The translations under genes and the position numbers were made by a program. From assembly GCA_033675265.1 (NCBI GenBank), contig JAUJYZ010000447.1, forward strand, positions 248,001-312,000: a stretch of 64,000 bases of DNA, read 5' to 3'. Every line of letters begins with the position of its first letter. Within the stretch, counting starts at the first letter, position 1. This document shows, piece after piece, positions 40,732-50,218 of this stretch. Source of the stretch: Actinostola sp. cb2023. Taxonomy: Eukaryota > Cnidaria > Anthozoa > Actiniaria > Actinostolidae. The notes beneath the pieces are model-generated. The model ran no database searches. It had not been told where the DNA came from and saw nothing but the letters and a program-made list of their open reading frames with translations.

Positions 40732-43700
40732 TCAATACCCGAAGGGGTACGTTTTTATACCGTCCTCCTGCAGCACGCGCTTGGTGTAGACCATGCGCAG
40801 GCGCTTGGTCTGGGGTCGGGTCACGAGCCGCTTGTTCTCGACGTCGCGGACGATCTTTCGCGGGTAGTGGGCCGCGATCGACGCCTCCCGCCCCGTCAGC
40901 AGGCCCAGCAGGCTCTCGAGGTAGACCTTCTCCTTCACGAGGGGGGTCAGGCTGATGCGACCTTCTCGTCCTTGTGGGTGCGGTACGCGTACGTCTTGGG
41001 TCCCAGCGCGACGAATTTCTCGATCCAGTCTTCCTCGGGGTTGCCGCACACGTCGTCCCACTGACCGAGTCGGCTGCCGATGGGGATCTCGGGCTCGTCG
41101 CCCCGGGTGGTGTAGATGATCGAGTCCGTGTCGTGGTAGAGGACGCGTTCGCCCAACCGCTCCAGCTGGTCGAGGAGCCGGAGCCGTCCGTGGGCCGTAA
41201 CGAACGAGCCGACCACGACGTTGCCGTCGGGGTTGAAGTCCACGGTCTCGCGCCACCGCTCTCAGCGCACCTGCAGGACGGAGTCGGACAGGACCAGCAC
41301 CTTCACCACCGAGAGCGCGTCGTCGTGCAGCAGCTCGAAGAGGCGCGCCGGGGAGGTCACGTACTCCGTCTTGGCGCGGAAGGGGTTCTGGCAGAGCTTG
41401 CCCCACGCCGTGTTGAGGTTGCCCTTGGCCATGGTCCGCAGTCCCTCGTTCCTCACCATGTTGTCGCGGTCCAGGGCGATGCCCTGGTGCTCCCAGACCT
41501 CCGCCAGAAACGCAGCGCGTTCCTCTTCCGTGTTGCAGTGCTCGGGCCATCCCGACGCCTCCATCTTCAACCGGAGGTTCTCCCTCAGGTATTCGCGAAA
41601 GATCAACGTCGAGCGGACGTCGTAGAGCCAGGCCTCGTGCACGACGTGCAGACGGTAGCCTCGTTCCAGGGCCCTCTTCAACTCGACGGTGGTCCAGACC
41701 CCCTTCATCCGTCTCTGCGCCGCGTCGTGGGGGCAGGCGGCGGCGGCGGCGTCGGTCTCGCCGGTCTCGGCACACGTGGCGCACAGGGAGAACATCAGCT
41801 TCTGCCGGACGATCTGGGGCAGCACCGGAAAGTACAGACGGCGCGGCGGGTCCACCTCGCAGCGGACGAGACCGCACCACTCTCCGGAGAGCACCCCCGC
41901 CAGGCACTCGGCCAGGGGCGGCAGGCGATCGCCAAAGTAGAGCTCGGGGTGGCCCACGGGGAACTCCTCCTCCCACATCACCGCGGGGTACAGCGACACC
42001 ACGTCCACGTAGCGGATGCGGTCCACGAGGGGACTGGCGGTGGTGGCGTACAGGGTGATGGCGTTGGTGCGTCCCCCCATCAGGGCCTCTCGCGGCAGGA
42101 TCGGCGTCTGGTCGGCGATCCAGTCGGGGAAGGGACGGTGCTTCTCTCGCTCCACGTCCCACTCGTGCCCCCACTTCTCCAGGACGCGGTAGCCCGCCCC
42201 GCGCAGCGCCCGCGTCCTGGCCGCCGTCTGGTCGTGGAGGTCCTCCATCGTGCGCCCCGTCGGGAAGTAGACGCGGTGTCGTTTCTGCTGGAAGCAGCGG
42301 GGACAGCCGTGAAAGACACACCCGTGGTACTGGTACACCGTGCGCGTGTCGGGGTAGTACCCGTCCAACTTGGCCCCGAGGATCGTCTCCTCGCCGTCCT
42401 GGTGCCCCCGCCACCGCATTCGCGGGCGCCGTCCCAGCGACCAGAGCCACTCCATCGCCTCGATCGACTGCACGTCGCGGTGCCGGTACCCAGCGGGGGC
42501 ACCACCGCCAGAACGTTCTCCTGCAGGTAGTTCTTCTTCAGCACCGTCAGGCAGGTTCCGGCGAGCGTGACGCACTCTTGAAATGGGTCCACGCGAAACA
42601 GTCCGGCGTACAGTTCTCGGAATTTCAGACAGCCCCGGGCCAGCACCACGACGTCTTGGATGCAGTACGCGAGCAGCTCCCGTTGAAAGTCGAACACGTC
42701 CCCCGTGCGACGGCGTTCCTCTTCCCACCAGGTCGTCAGGGCCTCGCGCTCCTTGGGGTGCATGTCGTCGATGCCGTAGTCTTCCAGGGACGGGTGGGGG
42801 CCCACGTAGTCCTCGTTCTCCTCCCGGTTGAAGAAGTGGGGGAAGTAGCCCTTGACCGCGTCGAACTCGAACGTCTTGGGGAATTTTCGCAGCCCCGTCG
42901 TGATGTAATTGAACGAGTCCTTGAACGTCAGCCCTTCCACCGTCATTATCATGACCTTGGCCCCTTGGTAGATGCAGTTGGGCAGGTACCCCGCGCCGAT
43001 CAACCACTCCAGGAGAGGGTAGGAGTCGTACCCCTTGAAGTTGTGGGCCAGGAACGTGTACAGGCCCAGCATCTCGCGGTCGGGACCCAGGAGCCAGAGC
43101 CCAAAGGCCGCCACCGTGTCGAAGACGTGGAGGCGCTCGCGACCGCAGAACGCACAGCCTCGGGTGCGGAAATGGTCGAGCGTGTGAGCGCAGCGGTGGC
43201 AGACCAACAAGGCCACCACCTTGTTCACCACATGGTGGGCGTCCAGGCACCGCGCTTCGAAGTCGAAGAAGCAGAGGTGGAAGGGCATCGGTTTGTCGTC
43301 GGGCGGGCGGTCCAGGGGCTGGATGAAACAGCGGTGCGTGGGGGTGTGCACCGCCTTGACCTTGCACACAGTGCAGTCGCGCACGTCGCACTGAGGGTGC
43401 GCACCCGCCATCGTCTGGAGCCTCCCGTCCCGCAGCAGCAGGTCGACCATCTGCAGACACCGGGGACAGCGTCGCCAGCGCTGGCAGGTGGAGTGGCGGC
43501 GCCCCCTCGAAATCTTCCTGTGGGCGGTCCTGCAGGCGAGGTTCCAAAACGGACGAAGGCAGTCCGGGCACTGAAGACGAGCATTGACGTGGGGGGTGTA
43601 GTGATCGATCCCCTCTTCGTTCTTGCACCGCTGACAGCTCTTCGTGCAGCGGTGCTGCGACTTGTCCGAGTACCCCTTGTGGCAGCGGGTGCAAAAGTAG

Positions 43701-45098
43701 TTCCTGCCGAGCCATCCCGTCATCGAGGTGATGAGCTCGAAGTGGTCTTCGTCCAGATTCAGGTACAGCGGGCGGGCCTCCCTCTTCCCCGTCCCGACGA
43801 AGGTGATGCGCCGGTTGGCCTCGTCGAACACGTGGAGCTTGACGGGGCGGGCGTAGACGCGCGGCAGGTTTGCCTGGAGCCGAGTCAGGGCCGCGAAGCC
43901 GCAGGGCTCGTTCCAGGCGTCCGTCATCCCGACCTTTCTTGTACCAGGCGCGCAGGTCCGTCGCGGCGTCCTCCATCCCGATGCGTTGAAGCCCTCTCAG
44001 GACCGCCCGACCCATGCAATTGCGAGGTTCGAGATCGAGCACGAGCGACGTCTTTCTCATGTGCGCCTCTTCCTTTCGATAACGGAAATAGGGACGTTTG
44101 GAGCGGGGGCGGTAACGTCGCACGTCCCCCACCGTGATGCACTGGTGCGTGACGTGTCTGTTGTAGCTCAGCCCGCAGAGGTGGCAGAAGCGGGTGTCCC
44201 GGTCGCGATAGATTCGGTGGTTTGCCGTCACGCGGTAGATCCTTCCTCCGAATCGAAAGAAGACCCAGCCGTTCGGGGAGGGGTCCCCCGACACCCAGGC
44301 GCACCAGTCGTCCACGCCGGGGGGGTTGCTCCCCTGCAGCACCATCAGGGTGTGCGTCCACTCGGGCACGCTCGCCCACCCCTCCATCATCTCTTCCCAC
44401 GTGCAGGGGTCCGGCAGCCCCAGGCGGGCGAGGGCGACGGCGGCGTCGAACTCGTAGTCGAAGGTCCTCAGTCGGTGCGCGCGCGTCAGGGCGTGGAGGA
44501 GGTCGCGCCACTCGCTCCGAGGCTCCTCGTACGCGGCCGCCCAAAAGACCCCGCTCGCCAGGTTGTCCGCCAGGCGTTCCTCGGTCATGCGGCGCAGGAC
44601 GGTCCTGCCGTGGGCCCCGTGGTCCCTCACCACCGTGACGACCAGGTCCAGCCGTCGTCCGAGGAGCCACTCCTTCTTGGACTGCTGCACCCGACCGATG
44701 GCGTCCAGCATGGTGCTGGTCTGTCGCTCGCTCGAGTGGTAGAGGCGAAACGGGATCGTGACGGGGTGGTTGAGGTCCCCGCCCGAGATCTCGAGACTGA
44801 CGTGGTCGCGAGGCGTCAGTCGTTCCCGTCGCTCGATCTCCCCCATCGCCTCGTGCAGGCCCCCGAGCACGCGGTCGACGCCCTCGAGCAGGGCCATCTC
44901 GGGGGAGCCCTCTTCGATCGTCGAGCCCCTCAGGACGATGCGGTACGCGATGACGTTTACCCGAAACAGCGCGTTCGAGCGAATCACGTCACGATGGACA
45001 GATTCGACAAAGCGTGGGGCCTCGGTCGGTGGCGTGCGTGACGACGACGACGCCTGCGCCGCGGACGACGCTGACGTGTCCCCCGTCCCAGCCGACAT
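40732..45098 (-). CDS. POLB: Protein-primed DNA polymerase B, several lesions
   Basis: About 1,455 codons. The N-terminal region (ATG at 45098) has zinc-binding clusters (CHLCGLSYNRHVTHQC; CTRCHKGYSDKSQHRC). Exonuclease motifs: FFDFEAR, AHNFKGYDSYPLLEW, YCIQDVVVLA. Polymerase motifs: DVVSLYPAVMW (A), KGNLNTAWGKL (B), YHDTDSIIY (C). All catalytic residues are present. Lesions: frameshifts near 43925-43940, 42494-42498 (G5) and 40950-40975, and an in-frame TGA at 41262-41264 between motifs B and C, after which the same frame continues. It replicates the linear genome with a terminal-protein primer in related systems. Confidence 0.92.
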
Positions 45099-45351
45099 GG
45101 CACAACTGCTCCCACCCCGTTCGCTTGAACGTTCTGTCCGCCTCCCTCGCGCGCCGCTTCCCCCTCTTCTCTTCCAGGATCTTCCGGTACTCGTCCTCCT
45201 TGCCGCACAGCCACCGCTGGTAACTACCGAGGGTTCGCGGGTGTGTACTGGTCCTCTTCTTGTTCTTTCTCTTACTCCTCAAGGGACCCGGGGCGAGTCC
45301 CCACTCCTCTCCCTCGCGTTCGTCGGATTCGGCCTGTGGGGGGAAGGGCAT
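44989..45351 (-). CDS. Basic ORF overlapping the polymerase 5' end
   Basis: 120 codons from the ATG at 45351. The first 85 residues are charged and plausible (RSKRKNKKRTSTHPRTLGSY, KILEEKRGKRRAREADRTFK). The rest overlaps the polymerase frame and looks like shadow. It may be the native polymerase N-terminus separated by a frameshift near 45100, or a small separate gene. Confidence 0.4.
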   Translation of the reverse strand: MPFPPQAESDEREGEEWGLAPGPLRSKRKNKKRTSTHPRTLGSYQRWLCGKEDEYRKILEEKRGKRRAREADRTFKRTGWEQLCHVGWDGGHVSVVRGAGVVVVTHATDRGPTLCRICPS

Positions 45352-45590
45352 GCGTGACAAGATTGTGTGACAAGGACCCTTTACATAGTCACCCGGGTGC
45401 GTGACAAGATTGCGTGACAAGAACCCATTTACATAGTCACCCGGGTGCGTGACAAGATTGCGTGACAAGGACCCATTTACATAGTCACCCGGGGTGCGTG
45501 ACAAGATTGCGTGACAAGGACATATTTACATAGTCACCCGGGGTGCGTGACAAGACTGCGTGACAAGGACCCATTTACACAATCATCCAC
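45352..45590. repeat. Five 48-bp repeats upstream of PolB
   Basis: Unit gcgtgacaagattgcgtgac, aaggacccatttacatagtc, acccgggt. Each contains gcgtgacaa twice. It sits between the two diverging arms of the element, where regulatory or replication sequences would be expected. It is open in one minus frame only because 48 is divisible by three. Confidence 0.85.
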
Positions 45591-46196
45591 TCACCCTAAC
45601 TTCTTCTTCTTCTTCTTCTTCGCCGCCTCCTACTTCGTCACAACAATGGTAATCGATCAAGCAAGGCCCCCACCAGATATCTTCACGGTCCTGCAAAATA
45701 AATAAAGAATTTAAAATTTAAAATAAATCAATAAATCAATTAGGATTTAATTATCCCACCTCTTCGATTAGATTCCAAGCTTGCTGGTATCCCCAATCTT
45801 CTATGTCCATCTCTTCACGACTCCTTGCCGTTGTCGAAATGATCGATGTTGGTGGGTCGTATTTATGAGGACCGTTCTTCATTAATATTAATTTCAATGT
45901 TCCGTATATGGTCCTATAAGCAGGGTTACGATATCCGTTCCAGGCGCGTTCCAGAGTATGGATTTCCGTTCCAAGTTCGTTCCATGGGGCGTTCCAGCGT
46001 ATGGATTTCCGTTCCAGGGTCGTTCCAAGTAATGATTTCCGTTCCAGGATCGTTCCGGGGTCGTTCCAAGTAATGATTTCCGTTCCAGGATCGTTCCATG
46101 GGTCGTTCCACGACCTGAATCGAAAGTGATCAGAGGGGGGTGGGGGGACCCCCCTAGGAAGTCAACCCCTCTGTGATGAATTCATTAGCGTGCGTG
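45591..46196. other. Intergenic region between the two arms
   Basis: No gene. It holds a (TTC)n tract (45600-45620), AT-rich sequence with overlapping AATAAA hexamers near 45697-45706, and the GTTCC repeats at 45929-46115. Confidence 0.55.
45929..46115. repeat. GTTCC-rich tandem repeats upstream of the right-arm promoter
   Basis: Seven to ten copies of (gatttcc)gttccagg(g/a)tcgttcca spaced 28-40 bp, ending 85 bp before the TATA box of the leader. Could be an upstream regulatory array. Confidence 0.7.
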
Positions 46197-46198
46197 CA

Positions 46199-46206
46199 TA
46201 TATAAG
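46199..46206 (+). promoter_or_regulatory. TATA box of the right-arm cassette
   Basis: TATATAAG, 104 bp upstream of the leader ATG. A cagtctagtcatc stretch at about 46220-46232 would suit a start site. Confidence 0.7.
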
Positions 46207-46309
46207 AGACGTGTTCGGGCAGTCTAGTCATCTCGCTCTAGAAGCAACATCAGAGAGAAGAAGAAGAAGAAGCAGAATAATAAGAAGATAAAGAAGAAGA
46301 AAGATAAAT

Positions 46310-46461
46310 ATGGAAAGTCAGGTAAGATAAAATATATATCAATTTTATTATAACTTAATTTAATTTCGATTAATCCAATAGCGTTTAATTTACAGAATAA
46401 CGAAGCAAATAACGAAGCAAATAACAAGAGAGCCGGCGATCAAGGGAGCGAGGAAATTGTG
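46310..46461 (+). CDS. Two-exon ATG leader of the alternative-exon cassette
   Basis: Exon 1 is 46310-46321 (ATG GAA AGT CAG) with donor CAG|GTAAGA. The intron 46322-46395 ends in tttacag. Exon 2 is 46396-46461 (22 codons, with an AAYAACGAAGC-type repeat giving NNEANNEANN) with donor GTG|GTGAGT. Total 78 nt, so the leader ends in phase 0 and encodes a 26-residue acidic/asparagine-rich peptide. It provides the only good ATG for the downstream bodies. The leader peptide may be a shared tag or simply carry the start codon. Confidence 0.75.
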
Positions 46462-46468
46462 GTGAGTA

Positions 46469-46579
46469 GGGGAAATCCCCCATTTGCATTTTGTCCTCAT
46501 TTTGCGAAAGTGAAATATCTCTCCGCGTCCTCATTTGCATTTTGCGAAAGTGAACTATCTCGGTGGCGGGGAAATCCCC
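46469..46579. promoter_or_regulatory. Paired kB-like and IRF-like motifs in leader intron 2
   Basis: GGGGAAATCCCC occurs at 46469-46480 and again at 46568-46579. GAAAGTGAAA at 46506-46515 and GAAAGTGAAC at 46546-46555 lie between them. These match the NF-kB (GGGRNWYYCC) and IRF (GAAANNGAAA) consensus sites of animals. The function is inferred from motif identity only. The rest of the intron (to 46802) is mostly (ATTT)n. Confidence 0.5.
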
Positions 46580-46802
46580 CATCGTCCTCATTTGCCTTTT
46601 GAAATGTCTCGGTCACGAAGGCCCCCCATATTTATGTATTTATTTATGTATTTATGTATGTATTTATTTATTTAAATTTATTTATTTATTTATTTATTTA
46701 TTTGTTACCCGGTATTTATTTATTTATTTATTCATTAATTTATTCATTAATTTATTCATTCATTTATTTATACATTCATTTCTTCATTTCTTCCTCCGTC
46801 AG

Positions 46803-47351
46803 GCCAAAAAGAGGTGCGAGGGAGAGACGGACGGGGCGGCGGCTTCTTCATCGAGCGGCGCCCAAGGAGGAGGAGGAGGAGGAGGAGAGGCTTCGAGCAG
46901 CGGGGGGTCGGGGCTCGTCGAGAAAGACAAAGAGAAAGAGAGCGCGGAATCGAACAAGGAGGTGGCCGACGAGACGCTGGTAGGTACCCAATGTACTCTA
47001 TGTTACGATTACGATATGAGCGATCCCCGAGGCCTGATGCCCATGCCGTGCTGCAAACAATCGCAGCACTGGCACTGCCTGTCCCTGTGGGGGTCCACCA
47101 ACTTCGAGACGGCGAAGTCGGCGGTCGTGATGTGTCCCGTCTGTCGGGGGAGAGTGCTCCCCGTGCCCGACTACACGATGTCCAAACTGGGGAGGAGCCG
47201 GGTGAGAGAGATGGAGAGCACCGGCGATTGCACGCTCGCCGTCGTGCCCACGCCTGCTCTGAAGGAAAGTGCCCAACGTCTGGGAATGGGGAGCGAATTT
47301 TATTTCCGCATGGTGAAGGTCCTGCTAGAACCCCCACCCACCAACTCCTAG
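46803..47351 (+). CDS. Cassette body 1: linker plus RING-like domain
   Basis: Acceptor ...ctccgtcag|GCC, frame 0 with the leader. The first 59 codons are a low-complexity Gly/Ser/Glu linker ending at a possible phase-0 donor CTG|GTAGGT (46979), which would let it act as an extra leader exon. Reading on gives CTLC, PCCKQSQHWHC and CPVCRGRV, a variant RING finger with zinc-binding Cys/His pairs. It ends at TAG 47351. RING domains recruit ubiquitin-conjugating enzymes; a ligase role on host proteins is inference. Confidence 0.7.
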   Translation, partial: AKKRCEGETDGAAASSSSGAQGGGGGGGEASSSGGSGLVEKDKEKESAESNKEVADETLVGTQCTLCYDYDMSDPRGLMPMPCCKQSQHWHCLSLWGSTNFETAKSAVVMCPVCRGRVLPVPDYTMSKLGRSRVREMESTGDCTLAVVPTPALKESAQRLGMGSEFYFRMVKVLLEPPPTNS

Positions 47352-47368
47352 CGTCTCTCTCTTTGCAG

Positions 47369-47608
47369 CTGATCGGTCGCATCTTCGACAAACACGCCGG
47401 GGCCCTCGTGAAAAATATCGAGGACGGGGTGAAGCTGAAGGCCTTTCTGGAGGGGGAGATTAAGTGGCTGACGGAGCGCCTCGACATCGAGATCAGCACC
47501 TACCCCAACGAGTTGATCGACACCCTCTGCGATGTGATAGAAAATGCGGTCGAGCCGGCGCTCGTCAAGTATCGCGATCTGGTCGAGGAGTACACCCTCC
47601 TCCGATGA
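47369..47608 (+). CDS. Cassette body 2: helical, no methionine
   Basis: Acceptor ctctctctttgcag|CTG, frame 0. 79 codons to TGA at 47608, with no Met anywhere, so it needs an upstream start codon. Helical and charged (ALVKNIEDGVKLKAFLEGEI, NELIDTLCDVIENAVEPAL). Family unknown. Confidence 0.65.
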   Translation: MIGRIFDKHAGALVKNIEDGVKLKAFLEGEIKWLTERLDIEISTYPNELIDTLCDVIENAVEPALVKYRDLVEEYTLLR

Positions 47609-47651
47609 AAAAACCCACGAGAACCCAGGTCTCTTTTTTTCTCTTTCTCAG

Positions 47652-47966
47652 CCATTGGAACAGAACCTGCGCTGTCGCATGCGAACAGACATGGTCGTGT
47701 TGTACTTTGAACTGGGAATCAACATGGCACTCCTTGCCAGCCTGCAGCATTTTGCGATAGAGAACGAGATGTGGCTGCACGAAGACGGGACCGGGGTGGC
47801 CTTTGGACTCTTTGGGACGCGTACCCACCCCTATTGGAAAGCTCTGCATCGTTACCGGGAGGGGTTGCGGGATTATCGGGACCGTCTCGGTCGCCAGTAC
47901 AAAAACATAATAGCCGGGAAGACCACGAACGAGAGAATACGTCTGGTTCTGGCGGTCTTATCTTAG
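47652..47966 (+). CDS. Cassette body 3: helical, unknown
   Basis: Acceptor tttctctttctcag|CCA, frame 0. 104 codons to 47966. The first Met is codon 10. Contains DMVVLYFELGINMALLASLQ and YREGLRDYRDRLGRQYKNII. Unrecognised; not similar to its neighbours by eye. Confidence 0.6.
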   Translation, partial: PLEQNLRCRMRTDMVVLYFELGINMALLASLQHFAIENEMWLHEDGTGVAFGLFGTRTHPYWKALHRYREGLRDYRDRLGRQYKNIIAGKTTNERIRLVLAVLS

Positions 47967-47991
47967 TCGTTTTTTTATTTCTCCTGTGTAG

Positions 47992-48850
47992 TGTTCCGTC
48001 ACCTGTTCCATCTGCCTGGGGGGGGCTCGGGGACGGCACGGTGGAGATGCTCTGCTGCCACAACAGATTTCACGAGCTCTGCCTCGCGACGTGGTTGGTG
48101 ACCGCCCCCGCGGTGAGCTGTCCCCACTGCCGGTGCACCGCCATCCGGTTGAATTTTTACAGCGGGATCGTCATGCAGTACCTGACGCACATGTTCGACA
48201 AAGTTCACAGGGTGTTGGGGCACCGGAACAATGCGGTGCAACACTACATGGGAACCTTCGTGACCCGCCTGATGTTGAACGTGCTGGGGTATCGTGCGCA
48301 AGGGTTCCCCGACGGGTATCATTTCTGTCGCACCGACATGTGGGAGATGAGGGACGACCACCGTCGGTGCCTCCTGTGCGGGGCGGGGGAGAAGGCAGAC
48401 AGTTGGCATCGCTTCTGCTGCGAGGCCCACCACGGGCGGGGGTGTCGGCACAGTGGATGGGGTCCCACGGGGGTGTATTACGCTCACGGGGTCTGCATGT
48501 CCAATTACATCATAGCCCAGCCCTACCCCACCCCCTGCCCCGTGCCCCAGTCGGCGAGCCCCAGGGAGGAACTTGTTCCCACTCTGACGAACCTGGTTGT
48601 GCTGGAGCGCGTCTTCCTCAGACAGATGGGACAACACCACCCGGGGAGCTGGTGCCTGCGGTGGATGATCGGGATGATGAGGATCTACTGCAAGGAGCTG
48701 TTCTTCTGCCTGCTGCTGTTCAGCCATCGCAAGGGGAAGGCCCGGCAGCGTGGCATGCGACACATCGACCTCCGCGTCAACTGCCCGGCCTTCTTCCGCG
48801 GTCACGTCCAGTCCTACTTCACCCGCCTGGAGCAACTGGAGTTCCTCTGA
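47992..48850 (+). CDS. Cassette body 4: RING finger plus Cys/His-rich region
   Basis: Acceptor tctcctgtgtag|TGT, frame 0. It opens with CSVTCSICLG, the first RING Cys pair. A G8 run (48018-48025) then shifts the reading into the frame with EMLCCHNRFHELCLATW and CPHCRC, completing a C3HC4-type RING. A second Cys/His cluster follows (CLLCGAGEKADSWHRFCCEA, HHGRGCRHS), then a hydrophobic stretch (YCKELFFCLLLFS). TGA at 48848-48850 ends it. Probable E3 ubiquitin ligase; the first Met comes after the first zinc ligands, which supports splicing from the leader. Confidence 0.7.
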
Positions 48851-49066
48851 ACCTGCGAGCAGGGCGATTGTCGCAACGTGCTGGCCCCCTGGGAGGAACG
48901 TCCCGAGAGCGCGGCGTGGTGCGAGGACTGTCGGGAGCAGGCGGCGAGGGTGGCGGCGGTGACGGCGGTCTCCTCGGGAACCTCCTCGGAAACCCCCTCG
49001 GAAACCCCCTCGGAAACCCCCTCGGGAAATGTCGGCATGGTGCTGCGCAGCGGGCGCACCCTGTAA
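48851..49066 (+). CDS. In-frame continuation after TGA of body 4
   Basis: 71 codons in the same frame with protein-like content: CEQGDC, WCEDCREQA (two Cys pairs) and a 15-bp tandem repeat giving SETPSETPS before NVGMVLRSGRTL. No acceptor or ATG precedes it. It is most simply the original C-terminus of body 4, cut by a nonsense mutation, or reached by readthrough. Confidence 0.45.
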   Translation, partial: TCEQGDCRNVLAPWEERPESAAWCEDCREQAARVAAVTAVSSGTSSETPSETPSETPSGNVGMVLRSGRTL

Positions 49067-49097
49067 TTGATCATTCCTCTCTCTTCGTTTTCTCCAG

Positions 49098-49931
49098 CCC
49101 TCCCGTGTGTTCGCGATAGAGCCCCGTTACGTGGTCTTCTTTGCGGAGGCGTTGATGTTCGAGGGGTTCGGGCCCGAGGACTCTTGGACCATGGGGACCA
49201 TCGACACCCCCGCGGACGTGCCCGAGCCCGACGACTACGAGGGTAATTTTCTAGAACAGTTCGTCAGAGCCTACGCCTGGTTGACCACCTACCGTCTGGA
49301 GAACTCTACCCGTGCCACTTTTCCAGGACTCCTCAGCACGGACATGATCGTGGAAGTCAACCAGCTGGTGACGGGGCATCCGAGAGGCAAGCTCAGCGAG
49401 CGCCCCCGCATCACGTCGTTTGACGGCAAGGTTCACCGATACCCCTGCCAGAATCTGGAGCTGGGGTTGGACCGTCTCGTCGACGAGGTCAACCAGCGCG
49501 CGTTCAAGCATCGTTATCGGGGGCGCACGCTGGAATACTTACTGCACGCGGTGGGGCGATTCGTTCACGGCTTCTTGGAGCTTCACCCGTTCCCCGACGG
49601 CAACGGGCGCACGGTGAGGCTGCTCTACGCCTACCTGATGGAGAGCGGGGGCGTTCCATTTCCCCCCCACGTCACGTCCCAGGCCGCCGCCCTCTCGAGC
49701 TCGTGCGTCGAGTTCTCGGGGGAGGGGGGCCAATGGCGGGTCTGCTGGGGGCGGGATGCCTTTAACATCGCGGCCGAATCCCTGAAGGACTGGTGCCGTC
49801 TCCTGACGGCGGCCCGAGAGAGCGAGTGCGGGTGGATGCGGGTGGTGGACGAATTGCGCGGGGCCCTGGAGCGTCAGGCGCGACAGCTGGGAATGTGGGA
49901 CACGAAGGCCTTCTGGTCGGGGGAATGGTGA
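49098..49931 (+). CDS. Cassette body 5: Fic-domain protein (AMPylase-type)
   Basis: Acceptor cgttttctccag|CCC, frame 0; 277 codons. Residues about 163-171 are HPFPDGNGR, the full Fic active-site motif HPFx(D/E)GNxR including the catalytic His. It is preceded by LEYLLHAVGRFVHGFLE as in Fic folds. Upstream, TYRLEN (residues 64-69) matches the (S/T)xxxE(G/N) autoinhibitory motif of class II Fic proteins. Fic enzymes transfer AMP or other nucleotide moieties to target hydroxyls, and several bacterial effectors act on host GTPases or chaperones. Catalytic competence is expected from the motif; the target is unknown. The first Met is codon 20. Confidence 0.85.
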   Translation, partial: PSRVFAIEPRYVVFFAEALMFEGFGPEDSWTMGTIDTPADVPEPDDYEGNFLEQFVRAYAWLTTYRLENSTRATFPGLLSTDMIVEVNQLVTGHPRGKLSERPRITSFDGKVHRYPCQNLELGLDRLVDEVNQRAFKHRYRGRTLEYLLHAVGRFVHGFLELHPFPDGNGRTVRLLYAYLMESGGVPFPPHVTSQAAALSSSCVEFSGEGGQWRVCWGRDAFNIAAESLKDWCRLLTAARESECGWMRVVDELRGALERQARQLGMWDTKAFWSGEW

Positions 49932-49960
49932 TTGACCTCCTTCTCCTCCTCCTCTCTCAG

Positions 49961-49964
49961 ACCC

Positions 49965-50000
<36 letters not shown>

Positions 50001-50218
50001 TCGTCGCTCATCTGGTGGCGGTGGCGGAGACGGTGCCGATGGAGGACGACGACGACGACGACGCCGAGGGGTGGATAGAGGAGGAGGAAGAGGTGGAAGA
50101 GGATGCGGATTTCGAAGTCCCCGGATTTTACGTCGACATAAAGGGGAGGTGGTGGCATGGGAACGGGGAGCCCGTGCTCTCGGAGACGGAGTGGCGCTGG
50201 GTGAAGGCGGAGGCTTAG
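49961..50218 (+). CDS. Cassette body 6: acidic Asp/Glu-rich protein
   Basis: Acceptor cctcctctctcag|ACC, frame 0; 85 codons. Two Asp tracts from GAC repeats, then EGWIEEEEEVEED, and a folded-looking end VPGFYVDIKGRWWHGNGEPV. Possible nucleic-acid mimic or chaperone-like tail. Unknown family. AATAAA at 50419 could serve its mRNA. Confidence 0.6.

Noticed and set aside
41262..41264. TGA recoding as a genetic-code variant
   Set aside because: TGA also ends several genes at natural positions (for example 40732, 39346, 47608), so general reassignment is not supported; a local nonsense change is simpler.
40732..42450. 572-codon minus frame
   Set aside because: Mostly shadow of PolB; only its last 75-80 codons (after about 40965) belong to the polymerase.
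46563..46790. Phe/Tyr/Ile-rich start of the frame preceding cassette body 1
   Set aside because: This is the (ATTT)n repeat of the leader's second intron, removed by the supported splice sites.
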